Origin: Flaccisagitta enflata
Taxonomy: Eukaryota; Chaetognatha; Sagittoidea; Aphragmophora
Assembly: GCA_965153355.1 (NCBI GenBank)
Contig: OZ231126.1
Location: 90,272,001-90,336,000 of the forward strand
DNA length: 64,000 nt
Direction of reading: 5' to 3'
In this document: positions 12,832-25,200 of the stretch, piece after piece
How the letters are laid out: each line of letters begins with the position of its first letter
Numbering within the stretch: position 1 is the stretch's first letter
Made by a program: the position numbers and the translations under genes
The notes under the pieces: generated by a model
The model's input: only the letters and a program-made list of their open reading frames with translations
Databases searched by the model: none
Told to the model about the DNA's origin: nothing

Positions 12832-12898
<67 letters not shown>
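12832..12898 (+). repeat. (TC)n microsatellite after LINE copy 1
   Basis: Abuts the LINE tail AATAAATCAATC. Confidence 0.95.
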
Positions 12899-12899
<1 letters not shown>

Positions 12900-12901
<2 letters not shown>

Positions 12902-13916
12902 GCTGGTTTGACTTTGGCTCGTCTTTCCACGTAAATTTGCTCCATTTTCTCCTTTAAAAATTCCAAGGTTGAGACTTGAGAGTGTCTTAGTAATCTTGTA
13001 ACTGTCTTTTTTTTTTCTTGGTTGGTTTCACTTTTGTTCTTGTTCTTTTTTTCCCTCCGACCCTGGCGTCATTGTAGCTTTCTTTTGTAATGAAAAGTAG
13101 GCTCTTTTTTGTTTATTAGCATAAACTGATTTCAATGAAATTCGTGAGCAAATGAAGCATTTTTTCAGCTTTATCTGGTAGTGAAATCAGTTTCGACTTT
13201 GTTTAAACTCAGTAGCTTGAAATTCTAGGTGCAATAATTGTTGCACAGGTGTTAAGTATATCCTTGATAAATTGCCTTTGGAAGTAAAGCATAGGCCATT
13301 TTCAGTCTTGTTAATGAATAGTGTTTCGCATACAACAAGTAAAAACGCACATTTAGAATTTTTATAGGAATGGCCCGGGTGATGATTCATATGCATGACT
13401 GTGATTGTGATTGTGACTCATGTCGTCATGATGGTTCATTTAACAAAGGATCTTGTCCACTTTCGTGGTGTGAATATGAGAGTCCATTTTGTTCTCACTC
13501 GCCCTCACGTGAGTTTCCCGAGCCAAGAATAAAGGGGGCAGCATCTCACGCTAAAATCATGGTGCCGCACCATAGATTCTTCGATGCCTTTTGTTTGGGT
13601 TATGAATCATGGTGATTGGTGAGCGTGACCTATTTGCTCTGAGTCAACACTCAATAAACCATTTCATTAGATTTGATGGAGCCTAAAAGGAAATTGAATT
13701 GTACTTATGAGCACAGTGCATAGTGAATATCACAGTCAGTTAAGGGGGGAAAGATTAACAGGTTGTTGTTTGCACCTAAAACATGTGAACTTGACGGTGT
13801 ACAAAATATATTCGATTTGCGCATGTTAATCAATTGACAATTTCCCATGGTAATTTGCTTTCGATGTTATCAGTGCCATCTGTAATAAAACTGATAATCA
13901 TTGATCATTTCAGAAA
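12900..13916. other. No gene established
   Basis: A plus-strand frame at 13370-13615 is Cys/His-rich near its start (DCDCDCDSCRHD) because of GATTGT repeats. It is not convincing as a gene. Confidence 0.4.
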
Positions 13917-14072
13917 AACAAGGCCGGATACACGGCCATCAGTTGCGGACGGGTGGGCAGGGGCGGAAATGTGCGTTTTCTCACTTTTCGACTCGTGGTT
14001 ACGGACCGACCAACCAACGGACGGACGGACGGACGGACAAAGCCTCTTATAGAGTTGCGTGTCCGCAACTAA
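13917..14072 (-). mobile_element. HINE copy
   Basis: Reading on the minus strand: TTAGTTGCGGACACGCAAC, CTCTATAAGAGGC, a GTCC tract, CCCCTGCCCACCCGTCCGCAA, and GGCCGTGTATCCGGCC + TTGTT. One of the cleanest copies. Confidence 0.8.
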
Positions 14073-14427
14073 AAACTCAAATTCTCAATCAAAATAAATA
14101 TATTTGAAAGCATGCAGAGCAACCTGGTAGAGCAGAATTAATCGCTCTTATTTCATGTTGAAGAGCACAAAAAAAAAAAGAAAATTAGTGCTTTTGATTT
14201 AGTCTTAAATGCAAAAGTTCTATTTCTGAACGAAATTTTGATAAAGCAGTTGAGACACTGTTTTCTGCAATGTTTGTCGATACTCATGATTTTTTGACTT
14301 TTTTCTTCTTCCGAGTTAGTAGACGAAGGGCGTGTTTCTAGTGAAGATGAAAAACGCGTTTGTTCCCGTGAAACGCGATAACAGTGTGAACACATATTTA
14401 AGACTTTCAACTGTCCCACGAGGGAGT

Positions 14428-14555
14428 GAGCGAAGTGAGTGAGCGAGCCCGTGAACGGAGCGAGCGAGCGAAGCGAGCGTAGCGAAGCGGAGCGCGGCGG
14501 AGCGAGTGAGCGGAGTGAGCGGTGCGAGCGAACGAACGTAGCGAGCGACCGAGTG
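14428..14555 (+). repeat. GAGC/GAGT-rich minisatellite
   Basis: GAGCGAGCGAAGCGAGCGTAG-like degenerate units of 4-5 bp steps. Confidence 0.7.
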
Positions 14556-14819
14556 ACCCTTTCAAAACGCGATCGTCTTTGACTAGAAACGCCCCCCAAT
14601 TGTTGGTAACTAAATGGTGATTCACTTCTTTCAAGCAACTGATCCTTCTTCTCCTACGATGAACAGAAAAGGAACAGCTTGATGTTTTTAACATGTTCCT
14701 GTCATTTTTTACTTAAATTAATTTCTGATTCCGAATGTAGATTTCTCTTCGTTGCCCGATAAAGATTAATCATTGGTTCACATGAAGAGGTTCGGTCTGT
14801 CTGCTTGCGTCTATAGCCT

Positions 14820-14835
14820 AAAACTTGTCTCTGTC

Positions 14836-14927
<92 letters not shown>
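14820..14927 (+). repeat. (GTCT)n then (TC)n
   Basis: Compound microsatellite. Confidence 0.95.
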
Positions 14928-14931
<4 letters not shown>

Positions 14932-15209
14932 ATAAATTCATTTTTAAAAGTTAATTTGGTCGCAAGTTTTTTTTTCAGTGGCTATTTCTAATTTCTGTTT
15001 CCAAACCAGCCGTTTCCTAACTTCTTCACTTGGAAATGCTTTTTTTCTTTTTGGTGTCAAATTCTTGTGGTTTTGGAATTGTTTTCTGCACAAAGTTAGA
15101 AACCTGCGCAGTGAGTAAAAGTTGTTGATATGTAAACCTCGTCGTCATCATCACTAACTTTCTTTTTTCATCTTCATCTTGGCAGTGGTTAGATTGCAAA
15201 AGAGATGCA

Positions 15210-15360
15210 TCCTTGTTTTTGTTGTCATCGTCATCTTAGTCGCTGACATTGTCATTTTCGTGGTCATTGTCATTGTGATTGTCGTTGTCGTTGTCGTTGT
15301 CGTTTTCGTTGTCATCGTTGTCGTTGTCATTGTTGTCGTTTTCCTTGTTGTTGTTGTCAT
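15210..15360 (+). repeat. Degenerate (GTCATT/GTCGTT)n
   Basis: GTC/GTT triplets, imperfect. Confidence 0.8.
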
Positions 15361-15509
15361 AGTTTGCGGATTGACACCTGTTTTAAAACCCAGAACTCAA
15401 TGTCGAGAATCGTGAACCTCAGTTTTGTTCAGAGATGAATCGTAATTGTCCCTTCCAGCTGAGGCTTTAACAAATTTTGAAATCTTTATTGTCCTTATTC
15501 TTCCTTTAT

Positions 15510-15710
15510 TGGCAGCAGCCCCGGAGGGGCCGATGACCTATGATTCCACATAGGGCAATTTTCTCCGGTTTCTGTTTTCCATCCGTACATCCCCCCTCCC
15601 TCAAGCCTCTCAGACCCCAAATCAGTCCTTTCAGACCCCAAATCAGACCTTTCTGACCCAGAATCAGGCCTCTAAGACCCCAAATCAGGCCTTCTTGACC
15701 CCAAATCATG
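15510..15710 (+). mobile_element. Foldback-like element B3, left half only
   Basis: GGCAGCAGCCCCGGAGGGGCC, hairpin CCTATG...CATAGG, and CAGACCCCAAATCAGGCCT repeats. The right end is missing. Confidence 0.6.
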
Positions 15711-15798
15711 CGATGCGAGAGTGGGAATGTCTTACTAAGTCAACCAATCTTGACAGTAAATAAGCATCCATTTATTTTTCTACATCACTATCATTTTT

Positions 15799-16389
15799 CG
15801 GCAGAGGCCCGAAAGGGCCGATGTCCTGTAGGACACGGGGGTGAATTTCCAAACGTCTGTCCATATGTCTGTCCGTCTGTTTGTCTGTCCATCTGTCCAT
15901 CTGTTTGTCTGTCCATCCCCCCCGAGGCCCCTCTCAGGCCCCAAATCAGCCCTCTCAAACCAAAATCAGTCCTCTCAGGCCCAAAATTCAGCCATCTCAG
16001 GCCCAAAATCAGTTCTCTCAGTTCCTAAATCACCTCTTACGAGCCCAAAATATGCCCCCAGAGGCCCTAAATCAGCCTTGTCAGGCTCAAAATCAACCGT
16101 TTTAGGCCAAAAATCAGCCCTCTAAAACTTAAAATCTGACCACTTAGGTCTCAATTCAGCCCTCAAAGTAACCCTCTCAGGTCTCTAATCTGCCCTCATC
16201 CCTGATCTCATTACTGTGCTCAAATCAATCTAATGTGGTTTCTCAGGATGTCTGGAAATTCACCCCTGTGTCCTACCAGACATCGATGCTTTGGGGCCGC
16301 TGTCCTGCTCTTACTTCACTTCTTCAGCTGATCACTCTAAGCAGGGCATCGGGTACCGCTGACCATGTGCGATCCTTGGATGACTAGTT
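15799..16389 (+). mobile_element. Foldback-like element B4
   Basis: GGCAGAGGCCCGAAAGGGCC, hairpin GTCCTGTAGGAC, a GTCT/CCAT microsatellite, a core of CTCAGGCCCAAAATCAGCC units, an inverted end (16250-16310), and a 3' module GGGCATCGGGTACCGCTGACC. Confidence 0.75.
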
Positions 16390-16560
16390 AGTTGGAAAAA
16401 AGTCGAATTACGTAATTCGACTTTTTGAAACATAGGGGAGAAATCAGGTTTTCGATTTTCGATTTAAAGGAACTTGGGAAAGTTGAGCCATTTCCCGCCT
16501 GGGATGACACATTCTTTTATATTGACAGCTAAGAAAGAGCTTACTTTTTTCTTTCAAATG
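16386..16560 (+). mobile_element. Dispersed repeat starting with a 30 bp perfect palindrome
   Basis: The palindrome at 16397-16426 (centre TTACGTAA, arms AAAAAGTCGAA) is followed by AT-rich sequence and AGCTAAGAAAGAGCTTA. A homologous copy in inverse orientation lies at 39128-39290. Confidence 0.6.
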
Positions 16561-17269
16561 GCACCAACCAAAGGTCTCTAGGATCAATATTTTTCGCGCT
16601 ATGATTTTTTATGATTTTTTTATATATCAGATGTTAAAAGACTTAATCGTTTAATTCAACTAACAGCAAAAGATATAAATAGTAAAAAGTAAAAAGTATC
16701 TCCAACTATCACACTATGATGTCACCTTGGGGGGGTGAGGCCGAATGAATCACCACAGACAGCTTTTATGACGTTGAAACGTAATCCGTTGTCGATTTTT
16801 TGATGCGGCTGCTAATTCGGCGAAAATCGAATCCTGTCGTTTACAGCTTTGTCACTCACTCGCGAAAAAAGCTTAAGTTGAGAGTTTTTGTAAATCTCTG
16901 TAATGCGCTAATTCTAAAGATCTGATTCTAACGCTCAATTCAAGATCGGGATTCCGCTCCCATATGAACACGTTTCACAACTAAATACTACTGAGGACTG
17001 AAAAGCACTGTAGATGAATGGACAAGGAACAATTCGTTTTTTTATTAAAACATAAAAGCGTCAAATTGTAATAGATTCTTCGGTGTTGCTACTGCTACAC
17101 TGTTGCTACGCTTCACGCGTTTTCAGACCAAAGCGGAAGAAGCCGTCTTGGTTAATTTGTCTTCAGGACCGAAAACTTTTCACGCCAGAACCGCCAGAAA
17201 TGTTTTTGCTCCTATCGCGAATTGAAGTAAAATGAATTTTGAACTTAGTACACAACTCCTTACTATTGC

Positions 17270-17394
<125 letters not shown>

Positions 17395-17745
17395 GCCATA
17401 ATTGATAAGTATAATTAATGGTCGAACCAATAGACCGACGGAACAAAATGTAGCACGTAAAATAGCGGTCGCAAGCTCTGATGGAAGCGTACATCATCAT
17501 TTTCTGATGGAAGCGTACATCACCATTTTCATAAAAGACAAGAGTACTTCTATAATATCTTTAGAGAGACAGACAATCACCATCAAGAGCGCTTGTAATT
17601 TATGTTTTGACCTCCTTTTAACATTTGCATATCTTCCAACTTTTGTTTCTTTTTTTTTTTCCCGTTTTTTTCCTTTTTTTTTGTTTTTGTTTTTTGTTTT
17701 TGTTTTTTGTTTTGTTTTTTGTTCTTTCTTTTTTTTTCTCTCTTT

Positions 17746-17896
17746 TTAGTTGCGGACACGCAACTCTATAAGAGCCTTAGTCTGTCCGTCCGTTGGTCCG
17801 TCCGTCCGTGAGCACGAGTCAAAAAGTGTGAAAACACGCATTTCAGCCCCTGCCCACCCGTCCGCAACTGGTATTGGCTGTGTATCCGGCCTTGTT
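17746..17896 (+). mobile_element. HINE copy
   Basis: TTAGTTGCGGACACGCAAC, CTCTATAAGAGCC, a GTCCGTCC tract, CCCGTCCGCAACTGG, and GTGTATCCGGCCTTGTT. Confidence 0.8.
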
Positions 17897-17965
17897 TCTT
17901 TTTTTTTCTTTGTTTCTTTTTGTCTTTTTGTCTTTTTGTCTTTTTTTTCTCTTTTTTTCTTTCTT

Positions 17966-18376
<411 letters not shown>

Positions 18377-18391
18377 AACTGTCTCTTTTTT

Positions 18392-18605
18392 TTAGTCGCA
18401 TGCACGCAACTTTACACCTCGCTTTGTCCGTCCGTCCGTCCATCCATCCGTCTGTCTGTCCGTCCATCAATCTGTTGGTCTGTCAGTCCATCACACTTTT
18501 ACTTTATCAATTTTTTCCTCTAAGTCGTATCAGATCATTTAAGAGTATACTTAGTCATTCCAAGTCATTCTAAATGTAAGTCTCGCTCACGTGTTGGCCT
18601 GGTTT
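18392..18605 (+). mobile_element. HINE copy, degenerate 3' end
   Basis: TTAGTCGCATGCACGCAAC hairpin, then GTCCGTCC/ATCC tracts. The 3' end is weak (GTGTTGGCCTGGTTTT). Confidence 0.5.
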
Positions 18606-18639
18606 TCTTTTATTTCTCTTTTCTTTCTTTCTTTTCTTC

Positions 18640-18658
18640 TTTCTCTTTCTCTTTCTCT

Positions 18659-18704
<46 letters not shown>
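18640..18704 (+). repeat. (TTTCTC)n / (TC)n
   Basis: Microsatellite. Confidence 0.9.
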
Positions 18705-18708
<4 letters not shown>

Positions 18709-18719
18709 ATTTTCCTTAT

Positions 18720-19440
18720 TACTTGCATCTGTGACTTTTTGCTCGACATCTCTGCACCCGGTAAGGTCGAGTCTTTTCGGTCTTTTTCCTCCGATTTCCT
18801 TTGGCCGTTCGTTGCAGATTCGTTTCGACGAGCAAATCGAAAAGCGGTTCCATCGAGTCTTCTAATCGACGACGGCCGTAAGTCTTCGACAACATCTCAA
18901 CAAGTTGGTCAACGAAGTTTGGTCCAAGTGTGACGCGTCATCTCGTTGGGGAGACCATCTTGAAGCCAAGTGAAGGATGAGGAGGAAGAGGAGGGAGAGT
19001 CCTTGGTCGTGGCAGCATTGTGATTGTTATCAACAGTTTCATCGAACGCATCATCCACAACTTTATCTTTGCTTCCAACTTCTCATTCTCTTTCTCGTCT
19101 GTCTTCTCCGCTGCCTGTCTGCGGCCTATTTTCTTTTTCTTCTTGCTCCGTCTTCGTCAGTGGTTGAAGCACATGATGGAGCTGAAAACGACATGTGTCC
19201 TCATGCGTCTGGAGGCTGGAGTAAGACTTGTCAACCTTCTCGTCGGCGAGGATGATGGACGATGAATCAATCGACCGGAAACGGAAGGCGCCCCAGCGGG
19301 CGTCACAGCAGCAGTTTTCTTCGATGAGGTTGTGGCTGCGGAAGCGGGTCGCCGTCGATGTCGAACTTCCTCCTCGTCGACGGTCATTTGACGAGAGACT
19401 CCACTCTTGACTGCTGCAAATGAGGGAGAAGACGGTCGAG
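18720..19440. other. GC-richer unique stretch, gene fragments not resolved
   Basis: On the plus strand there are exon-like signals: acceptor GTTCGTTGCAG at about 18818 and donor GTAAGTC at about 18878; acceptor CGTCTTCGTCAG at about 19160 and donor GTAAGAC at about 19221. No single frame could be followed and no protein was recognised. Confidence 0.25.
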
Positions 19441-19456
19441 ACGTGCAATTTGGCAT
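19157..19456 (-). CDS. Ser/Pro/Arg-rich open frame, unknown
   Basis: A 99-codon frame with biased Ser, Arg, Pro and Thr use (for example RHRRRPAS and SSSPTRR). It lies just beyond the (GT)n(CT)n array that follows the possible gene at 19657-21318. A pyrimidine-rich CATTTGCAG at about 19417 could be an acceptor, making it an exon of the same or another transcript. No domain is recognised; the opposite strand is also open. Confidence 0.2.
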   Translation of the reverse strand: MPNCTSRPSSPSFAAVKSGVSRQMTVDEEEVRHRRRPASAATTSSKKTAAVTPAGAPSVSGRLIHRPSSSPTRRLTSLTPASRRMRTHVVFSSIMCFNH

Positions 19457-19499
19457 CTAGAAATCTATCTCTACTCTGTCTCTTTCCAGTTATTTGCCT

Positions 19500-19654
<155 letters not shown>

Positions 19655-19656
19655 TG

Positions 19657-20213
19657 CTACGTGTTAGAACGTGTCTCCCGCGATGAGAAGTTGTCGCCGC
19701 CGTCGTCGTTTTCGCCTTCTGCTGCAGCAGCGGCGTCCGCCGCCGCCGCTGCTGACACTCCTCCTGCAGCTCCAAAATGCGGATCTGCTTCGATGGGAAT
19801 GAATGAGAGGATCAAACTCGAGCTTTTCCAATGTCTCTTTACGCCGGGTCGATGTTGCATTGGATGCTGACGGTCATCCTCAACTTGATGGTCCGCTCCG
19901 AAATGACTCATCGTCGCTTCTTCTTTTTCTCGGCCGTGGGATATCGCAATTCCAGCTTCTGCGGATATTTCGTTTCTGCTGCTTCAGAGCTTCTACTCTC
20001 GAATCACGCGTGACATATCTTGTTGGCGCTGCTCCATCTGAAACTGCCACGTTTGAGGTTGCGGCATTGGATGTTGCTGCTTTGAATGCTGTTGCGTTAG
20101 ATTTTGTAACGTAAGATGTTAATGCGTTTATTGTAAAACCAATATTACTCTTTTCCGACTGCTTAGAAAATCCATCCACGTCCTCTAGAGAGCCAAACTG
20201 TAAGTGTGGCACG

Positions 20214-20254
<41 letters not shown>

Positions 20255-20276
20255 GCTGTTGTTGTTGTTGTTGTTT

Positions 20277-20319
<43 letters not shown>

Positions 20320-21318
20320 AAAACACGTCATCATTCGCTGTGAGAATTGTTTTGGTGATATTAAAACCTTCATTTCTTTCTTCTTTGAACTTCCATGAGC
20401 AACAACACCAACACCCTCGATAATGTCACTATCGCGATCAACCACTACGTCAAGATTCTGCGTTGGCGCGTCCTTTGCTTCTCCATCGTCACTGCCTCTA
20501 AGACGACCAAACACCGAGCACCATTTCACAATGGATGTCGAGCAAGAGATTGAGGAATAAGAAGCTACCGGCAAACGCCGATGAGCAGACGAAATCGACG
20601 TCACTTACCCTTTCTTTTTAGTCTTTTGTTCAGAAAAACAACACTCGTCATTTAGTCGCTCGCTCCTCCTCCCAGTGGAGTCCAGGCCGGGCATCCGTCG
20701 CATACGATCGTTGAGTCCGGACCGCTTTTTTCCAACCCAGAAATGTAGCAGATATCTTCAGACGAGATGGAGACGATCGTCGCTTCCGTCATTTCCGCCC
20801 TTAGAGGCGCCGACGCGTGATTGGATGTCGTCTTCAACGTGGACGTGGACGCCACCACCATAGTTGCCGATGCAGATCCAGGAACGCATGTCCAACTTGA
20901 GGTTGTTGTTGAAGTCTATGCAGAAGCGCTAAATACGGAAGAGCGGGTTGGAATGGCGGTCGTTGAAGAAGCGTATGCGGATGTAAATGCCGAGGTCAGC
21001 GCCGTCAAGGATGCTAAGGATGTGATGGATGAGCGGTTGATGTAGATATTGACGCCGATGTGGCCGTGGAAGCGATGGAAGTGGCCGATGACGAGCACTT
21101 GGGCATAGAAAAAATTGATCGCGAGGCCATCCTCAAAATCCCAACTTTGAAGCAAGGTAGTGAACGGCAATCTGACTTCTTCTCCTTCCTCCTGCCTCTC
21201 CTTGATTTTCCTCTTCCTCGTCATTCATCGCTGTCCAAACGCCCAAAGACGTTGTCGCAGAAAACAATAGGCAGTCTGGCGCTGTGTCCTTAGTTCTGTT
21301 CATCGTCGCATGAGTCAA
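19657..21318 (-). CDS. Possible multi-exon gene of unknown function
   Basis: Phase-consistent exon chain on the minus strand: 21318-21146 (start ATG, donor weak), 20755-20609 (donor GG|GTAAGTGA), 20497-20368, 20197-19885 and 19784-19657 (TAG stop), together 296 codons. Segments include an acidic DEEEE stretch, a FWVGKKRS-like piece, KTKKK, an Asp-rich SDDGEAKD region, repeated A-T-S-N residues, a basic RPRKRR cluster and a C-terminal Ala-rich then Asp/Gly-rich tail. The (TTG)n array at 20214-20320 would fall in an intron. The area is GC-richer than its surroundings and nearly free of dispersed repeats. GC-rich DNA keeps many frames open, so the model is tentative, the first exon especially. 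Confidence 0.33.
20214..20320 (+). repeat. (TTG)n microsatellite
   Basis: One GCTG and one TTTTG interruption. Confidence 0.95.
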
Positions 21319-21352
21319 TTTTGTCTCTAAACCACTTTGCTGAGTTTAATCT

Positions 21353-21545
<193 letters not shown>

Positions 21546-21663
21546 TTGATTAATGAACAATATGGTTGTCCCTCTGGGTAAAATCAATTGGTTGCTGTCA
21601 CCGCGGAGAGTTGATTGGAGTAGATAGAAATATGGAAACCGAACTAAGAAACCAAAACATAAT

Positions 21664-22275
21664 TCAAAACTCGAATTCATCATCGCTGTCTTCAGCGGCA
21701 CTTGTTTCCTCATCTTCACTCTCAAATTCTTCAAAATTTGGCTCTGAATCACTATCAAATTCACTATCGCTATCGCACTCGCTATCATATTCTTCATCTT
21801 CACTGTCGGAACCGAAAGCATCATTGGTTATGGCTGAATCGAGTAAGTCAAGCAATTCGGGTAAATGGAGATATTTAGGTTCGCTTTGACTACGCATACA
21901 AGAAGAAACTAATGGATCACCATAAGCCATGTGTGAATTGAATACATCTTCAATGTTAGCCTTGCGTGAACACCTTCTGGCGTGATGATGACGTGTATGC
22001 CTGTCTTTTTTGTTGTAACTCTCTTGTGACCCTTCAGTATAGTATCCAGGAGGCAAGGGTTTGTCAGCAAGCGCCTGTCTTGCATGCAGACAAAGACTGT
22101 GGATACTCGGAGATGGCTTGTACCAACCATATTCCTTCTGAATGAGCTTAGCTGTTTCATACCCAAACCTCTCCACTTTATCCCAGTTAGGTCTTTTTTT
22201 CCCATTTACGACACTCAGGAGGACATAAACTCTTCTAAGTATTTCTTCTTTCAGTCCAGAGATTTGAGCAAAGAT
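21664..22275 (-). CDS. Exon 4 of RAG1-like gene (catalytic Glu, acidic tail, stop)
   Basis: The acceptor is TTTTTCATTTTAG at 22276. It opens in phase 0 with IFAQISGLKEEIL and runs 203 codons to TGA at 21666-21664. It contains GWYKP, the H-x4-H pair, and TEGSQESYNK with the presumed catalytic Glu codon at 22023-22021. The last 60 or so residues are Ser/Asp/Glu-rich. RAG1 also ends in an acidic tail, so the tail may be regulatory; that is inference. Confidence 0.78.
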   Translation of the reverse strand: MFAQISGLKEEILRRVYVLLSVVNGKKRPNWDKVERFGYETAKLIQKEYGWYKPSPSIHSLCLHARQALADKPLPPGYYTEGSQESYNKKDRHTRHHHARRCSRKANIEDVFNSHMAYGDPLVSSCMRSQSEPKYLHLPELLDLLDSAITNDAFGSDSEDEEYDSECDSDSEFDSDSEPNFEEFESEDEETSAAEDSDDEFEF

Positions 22276-25200
22276 CTAAAATGAAAAAGGAGATTTGTCT
22301 AATTATACCTGTAATCGCCGTGAGGAAAACAGTCGTAAGCATTGGTCACTTTTTACCATGTTTTTAGTCGCTGCCTAAGCGATTCTATAAGAGGGTGTGT
22401 CCCTTGGTCTGTCTGTCTGAATGTCTGTCTGTCTGTCTGTCTGTCTGAGTGGAACGCAAAAATTTTGATGACACGAAATCGACGGAAAAACGGATTTCTG
22501 ACCATCGCCGCTCCTGCCTGGCGTCTATACAGCCCCCGCCCACTCATATACTGCCCCTGCCCACTCGCATTATTGCCCCTGCCCACCAGCAGCGACTACG
22601 GATTGGCCGTGTATCCGGCCTTGTTGTATTCAATCACTGCAATTATTTTTTGTTAGAATAAATCAAGTAAAATTTTTATTGAATGCACTGAAAATCAGAG
22701 AAAAATAAAACTGACCCAAATGAGCTAAATGAGCTAAAATACTCGACATCATTCACCCAGACATGCTTTTTTGGGCAGCGGCCCCAGAGGGGCCGATGAC
22801 CCTTGATTCCACACAGGACAAATTTCTCTGGTTTCCGTCCGTCCATCCGTCCGTCCGTCTCTCAGTCCGTCTGTCCATCCCCCCAACCCAAACAGGCCTT
22901 TCAGACCCTTCAGACCCCAAATTAGGCCTCTCAGACCCCAAGCAAGGCCTCTCAGACCCCATCTTAAACCTCCCAGACTCCAAATCACGCCTCTGAGACG
23001 CCAAATCAGGCCTATCAGACTCCAAATCAGGCCTCTGAGACTTGAAATCAGTCCTTTCAGACCACAAATTAGGACTCTCAGACCCCAAATCAGACCTCAT
23101 ACTCTAAATTTGGCAAATTAGACCCCAAATTAAACCTTCCAGACCCTAAATAAGGCCTCTCAGAACCCAACTTAGACCTCTCAGACTCTAAATCAGGCCT
23201 CTGAGATACCAAATCAGGCCTTTCAGACCCCAAATCAGGCCTTTCAGACCCCAAATAAGATCTCTCAAATCCTAAATCAGGCCTTTCAGACCTCAAATTA
23301 GACCTCTCAGACCTCAAATTAAGCCTCCGAGACCCAAAATTAGGTCTCTCAGACCCAAAATCAGGCCACACATGGACAGAAGATGAAAACTGGAGAAATT
23401 TGTCCTGTGTGGAATTATAGGTCATCTCATTCCTAAATACTCAAACTTAGGGCATCGGGTACCGCTGACCATGCATTGCTTTTGCGAGTATTTGTATTTG
23501 CATGATCAAAAATAAATCACTTTTTTTTTTATTGCATTTGAAATAAGAAAGACTGAGCTAAATGAGCTTGTATATTCAAAAACACCCTCACAAATCACAT
23601 AGCTAATTCATGTTGCCCCGCGGCCTTGTACCTGGAAATTCCGAAAGAGTTTTCTACATGTGTTCCCGGTGTTTGAATTCCCACCACTCGGATTGGGGAA
23701 ATCGACTTTAAGGTGTAGCTGCCTATAAAACTCTTTTTGCATTTGCCTCTTTCTTGCTGTTTCAACGGACTTTTCAACACTGCCCTTTCTTATTCGTGCT
23801 GCTTGTATATCCTGCCTGTAAGCGATTTTTAAAAAAAACTCACAGCACCGCATCCACATATGTAATGTCGAGAGACCATATTGAGTGGCCGCTGGGTTGA
23901 TAATTCTGCCTCTGCAGCGATCAACATCTTGCATTTCCGTGGGCTTTGCTGTGCAGTAATTGCATGTGCATGAGGCAACGTTTAACATCACTGAAATGAT
24001 CTTGCCATCCACCATGGAACATGTTCCTAAATGTGGATGAAAAATCTTGAAAGAGTATGGGTCCGCGACTGGGGTCAATCAGCGTTGTCAAACGGCGTTG
24101 TCAAACGGCGTTGTCAAACGGCGTTATCAAACGACATTGTCAAACGACGTTGTCAAATAGCGCTGTCAAATAGCGTTGTTAAACGTCGTTGTCAAATGGT
24201 GTTGTCAAATGGCATTGTCAAATGGCGTTGTTCTACGGCGTTGTAATACGGCGTTGTAAAACGACGTTGTGAAACGGCGTTATAAAACGGCTTTGTAAAA
24301 TGGCGTTGTCAAATGATATTATCAAAGGACATAGTCAAACAACATTGTCAAACAACTTTGTCAAATGGCATTGTCAAACAGCATTGTTGAATGGCATTGA
24401 CAAACAGCATTGTCAAATGGCATTGGCAACAGCATTGTCAAACGGCATTGTCAAATCTTTATAAATCAAATTCATATGTTGAGTCCTTCCATTTAGGGAC
24501 TACATACCAAGTTTCAACGAAATCGGTTGAAAAATGCCAAAGTTATGCACGTTTTTCACTTTTAGGAGGGTGGGCTAGTTGGGTGGTAGGCTGGTTTGGC
24601 CAGTTAGCATGCTAAAATCTTTACAATTCAAATACATATGTTGAGTTCTTCCATTTAGAGACTACATACCAAGTTTCAACCAAATCAGTTGAAAAATGCT
24701 GAAGTTATGCACGTTTTCAACTTTAAGGTTGGTAGGCTAGTTGGGTGGTAGGCTGGTTTGGCCGGTTAGCATGCTAAAACCTTTACAATTCAAATACATA
24801 TGTTGAGTTCTTTCATTTAGAGACTACATACAAAGTTTCAACCAAATTGTTTGAAAAATGACAAAGTTATGCACGTTTTTCACTTTTAGGCTGGTAGGCT
24901 GGTTGGGTGGTAGGCCGGTTTGGCCGGTTAAGATGCTAAAATCTGTACAAATCAAATACATATGTTGAGTCCTTCCATTTAGAGACTACATACCAAGTTT
25001 CAACCAAATCGGTTGAAAAACGCCGAAGTGATGCACGTTTTTCACTTTTAGGCTGGTAGGCTGGTTGGGCCAGTTGGGTGGGTCGGATCATAACATATGC
25101 ATAGGATATAAAGCGGCTTACCCTAGTACAACTTCCCTCCAAATATGAAGCAAATCGGTCAAGGCGTTCAAAAGTTAGCCCATTTTTAAAAGTGTGGACA

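Larger units (their letters stand above)
22276..23631 (-). other. Intron 3 of RAG1-like gene
   Basis: 1356 bp, GTACAAGG...CATTTTAG. It contains a foldback element (22772-23488) and a HINE (22364-22625). Confidence 0.65.

Noticed and set aside
13370-13615. Small Cys/His-rich open frame
   Set aside because: The Cys/Asp run is a GATTGT repeat and no splice or homology support was seen.
14407-14694. Ser/Arg/Ala-rich minus-strand frames
   Set aside because: Product of the GAGC/GAGT minisatellite at 14428-14555.
15154-15415. Val-rich and Thr/Met-rich frames
   Set aside because: Degenerate GTC/GTT triplet repeat.
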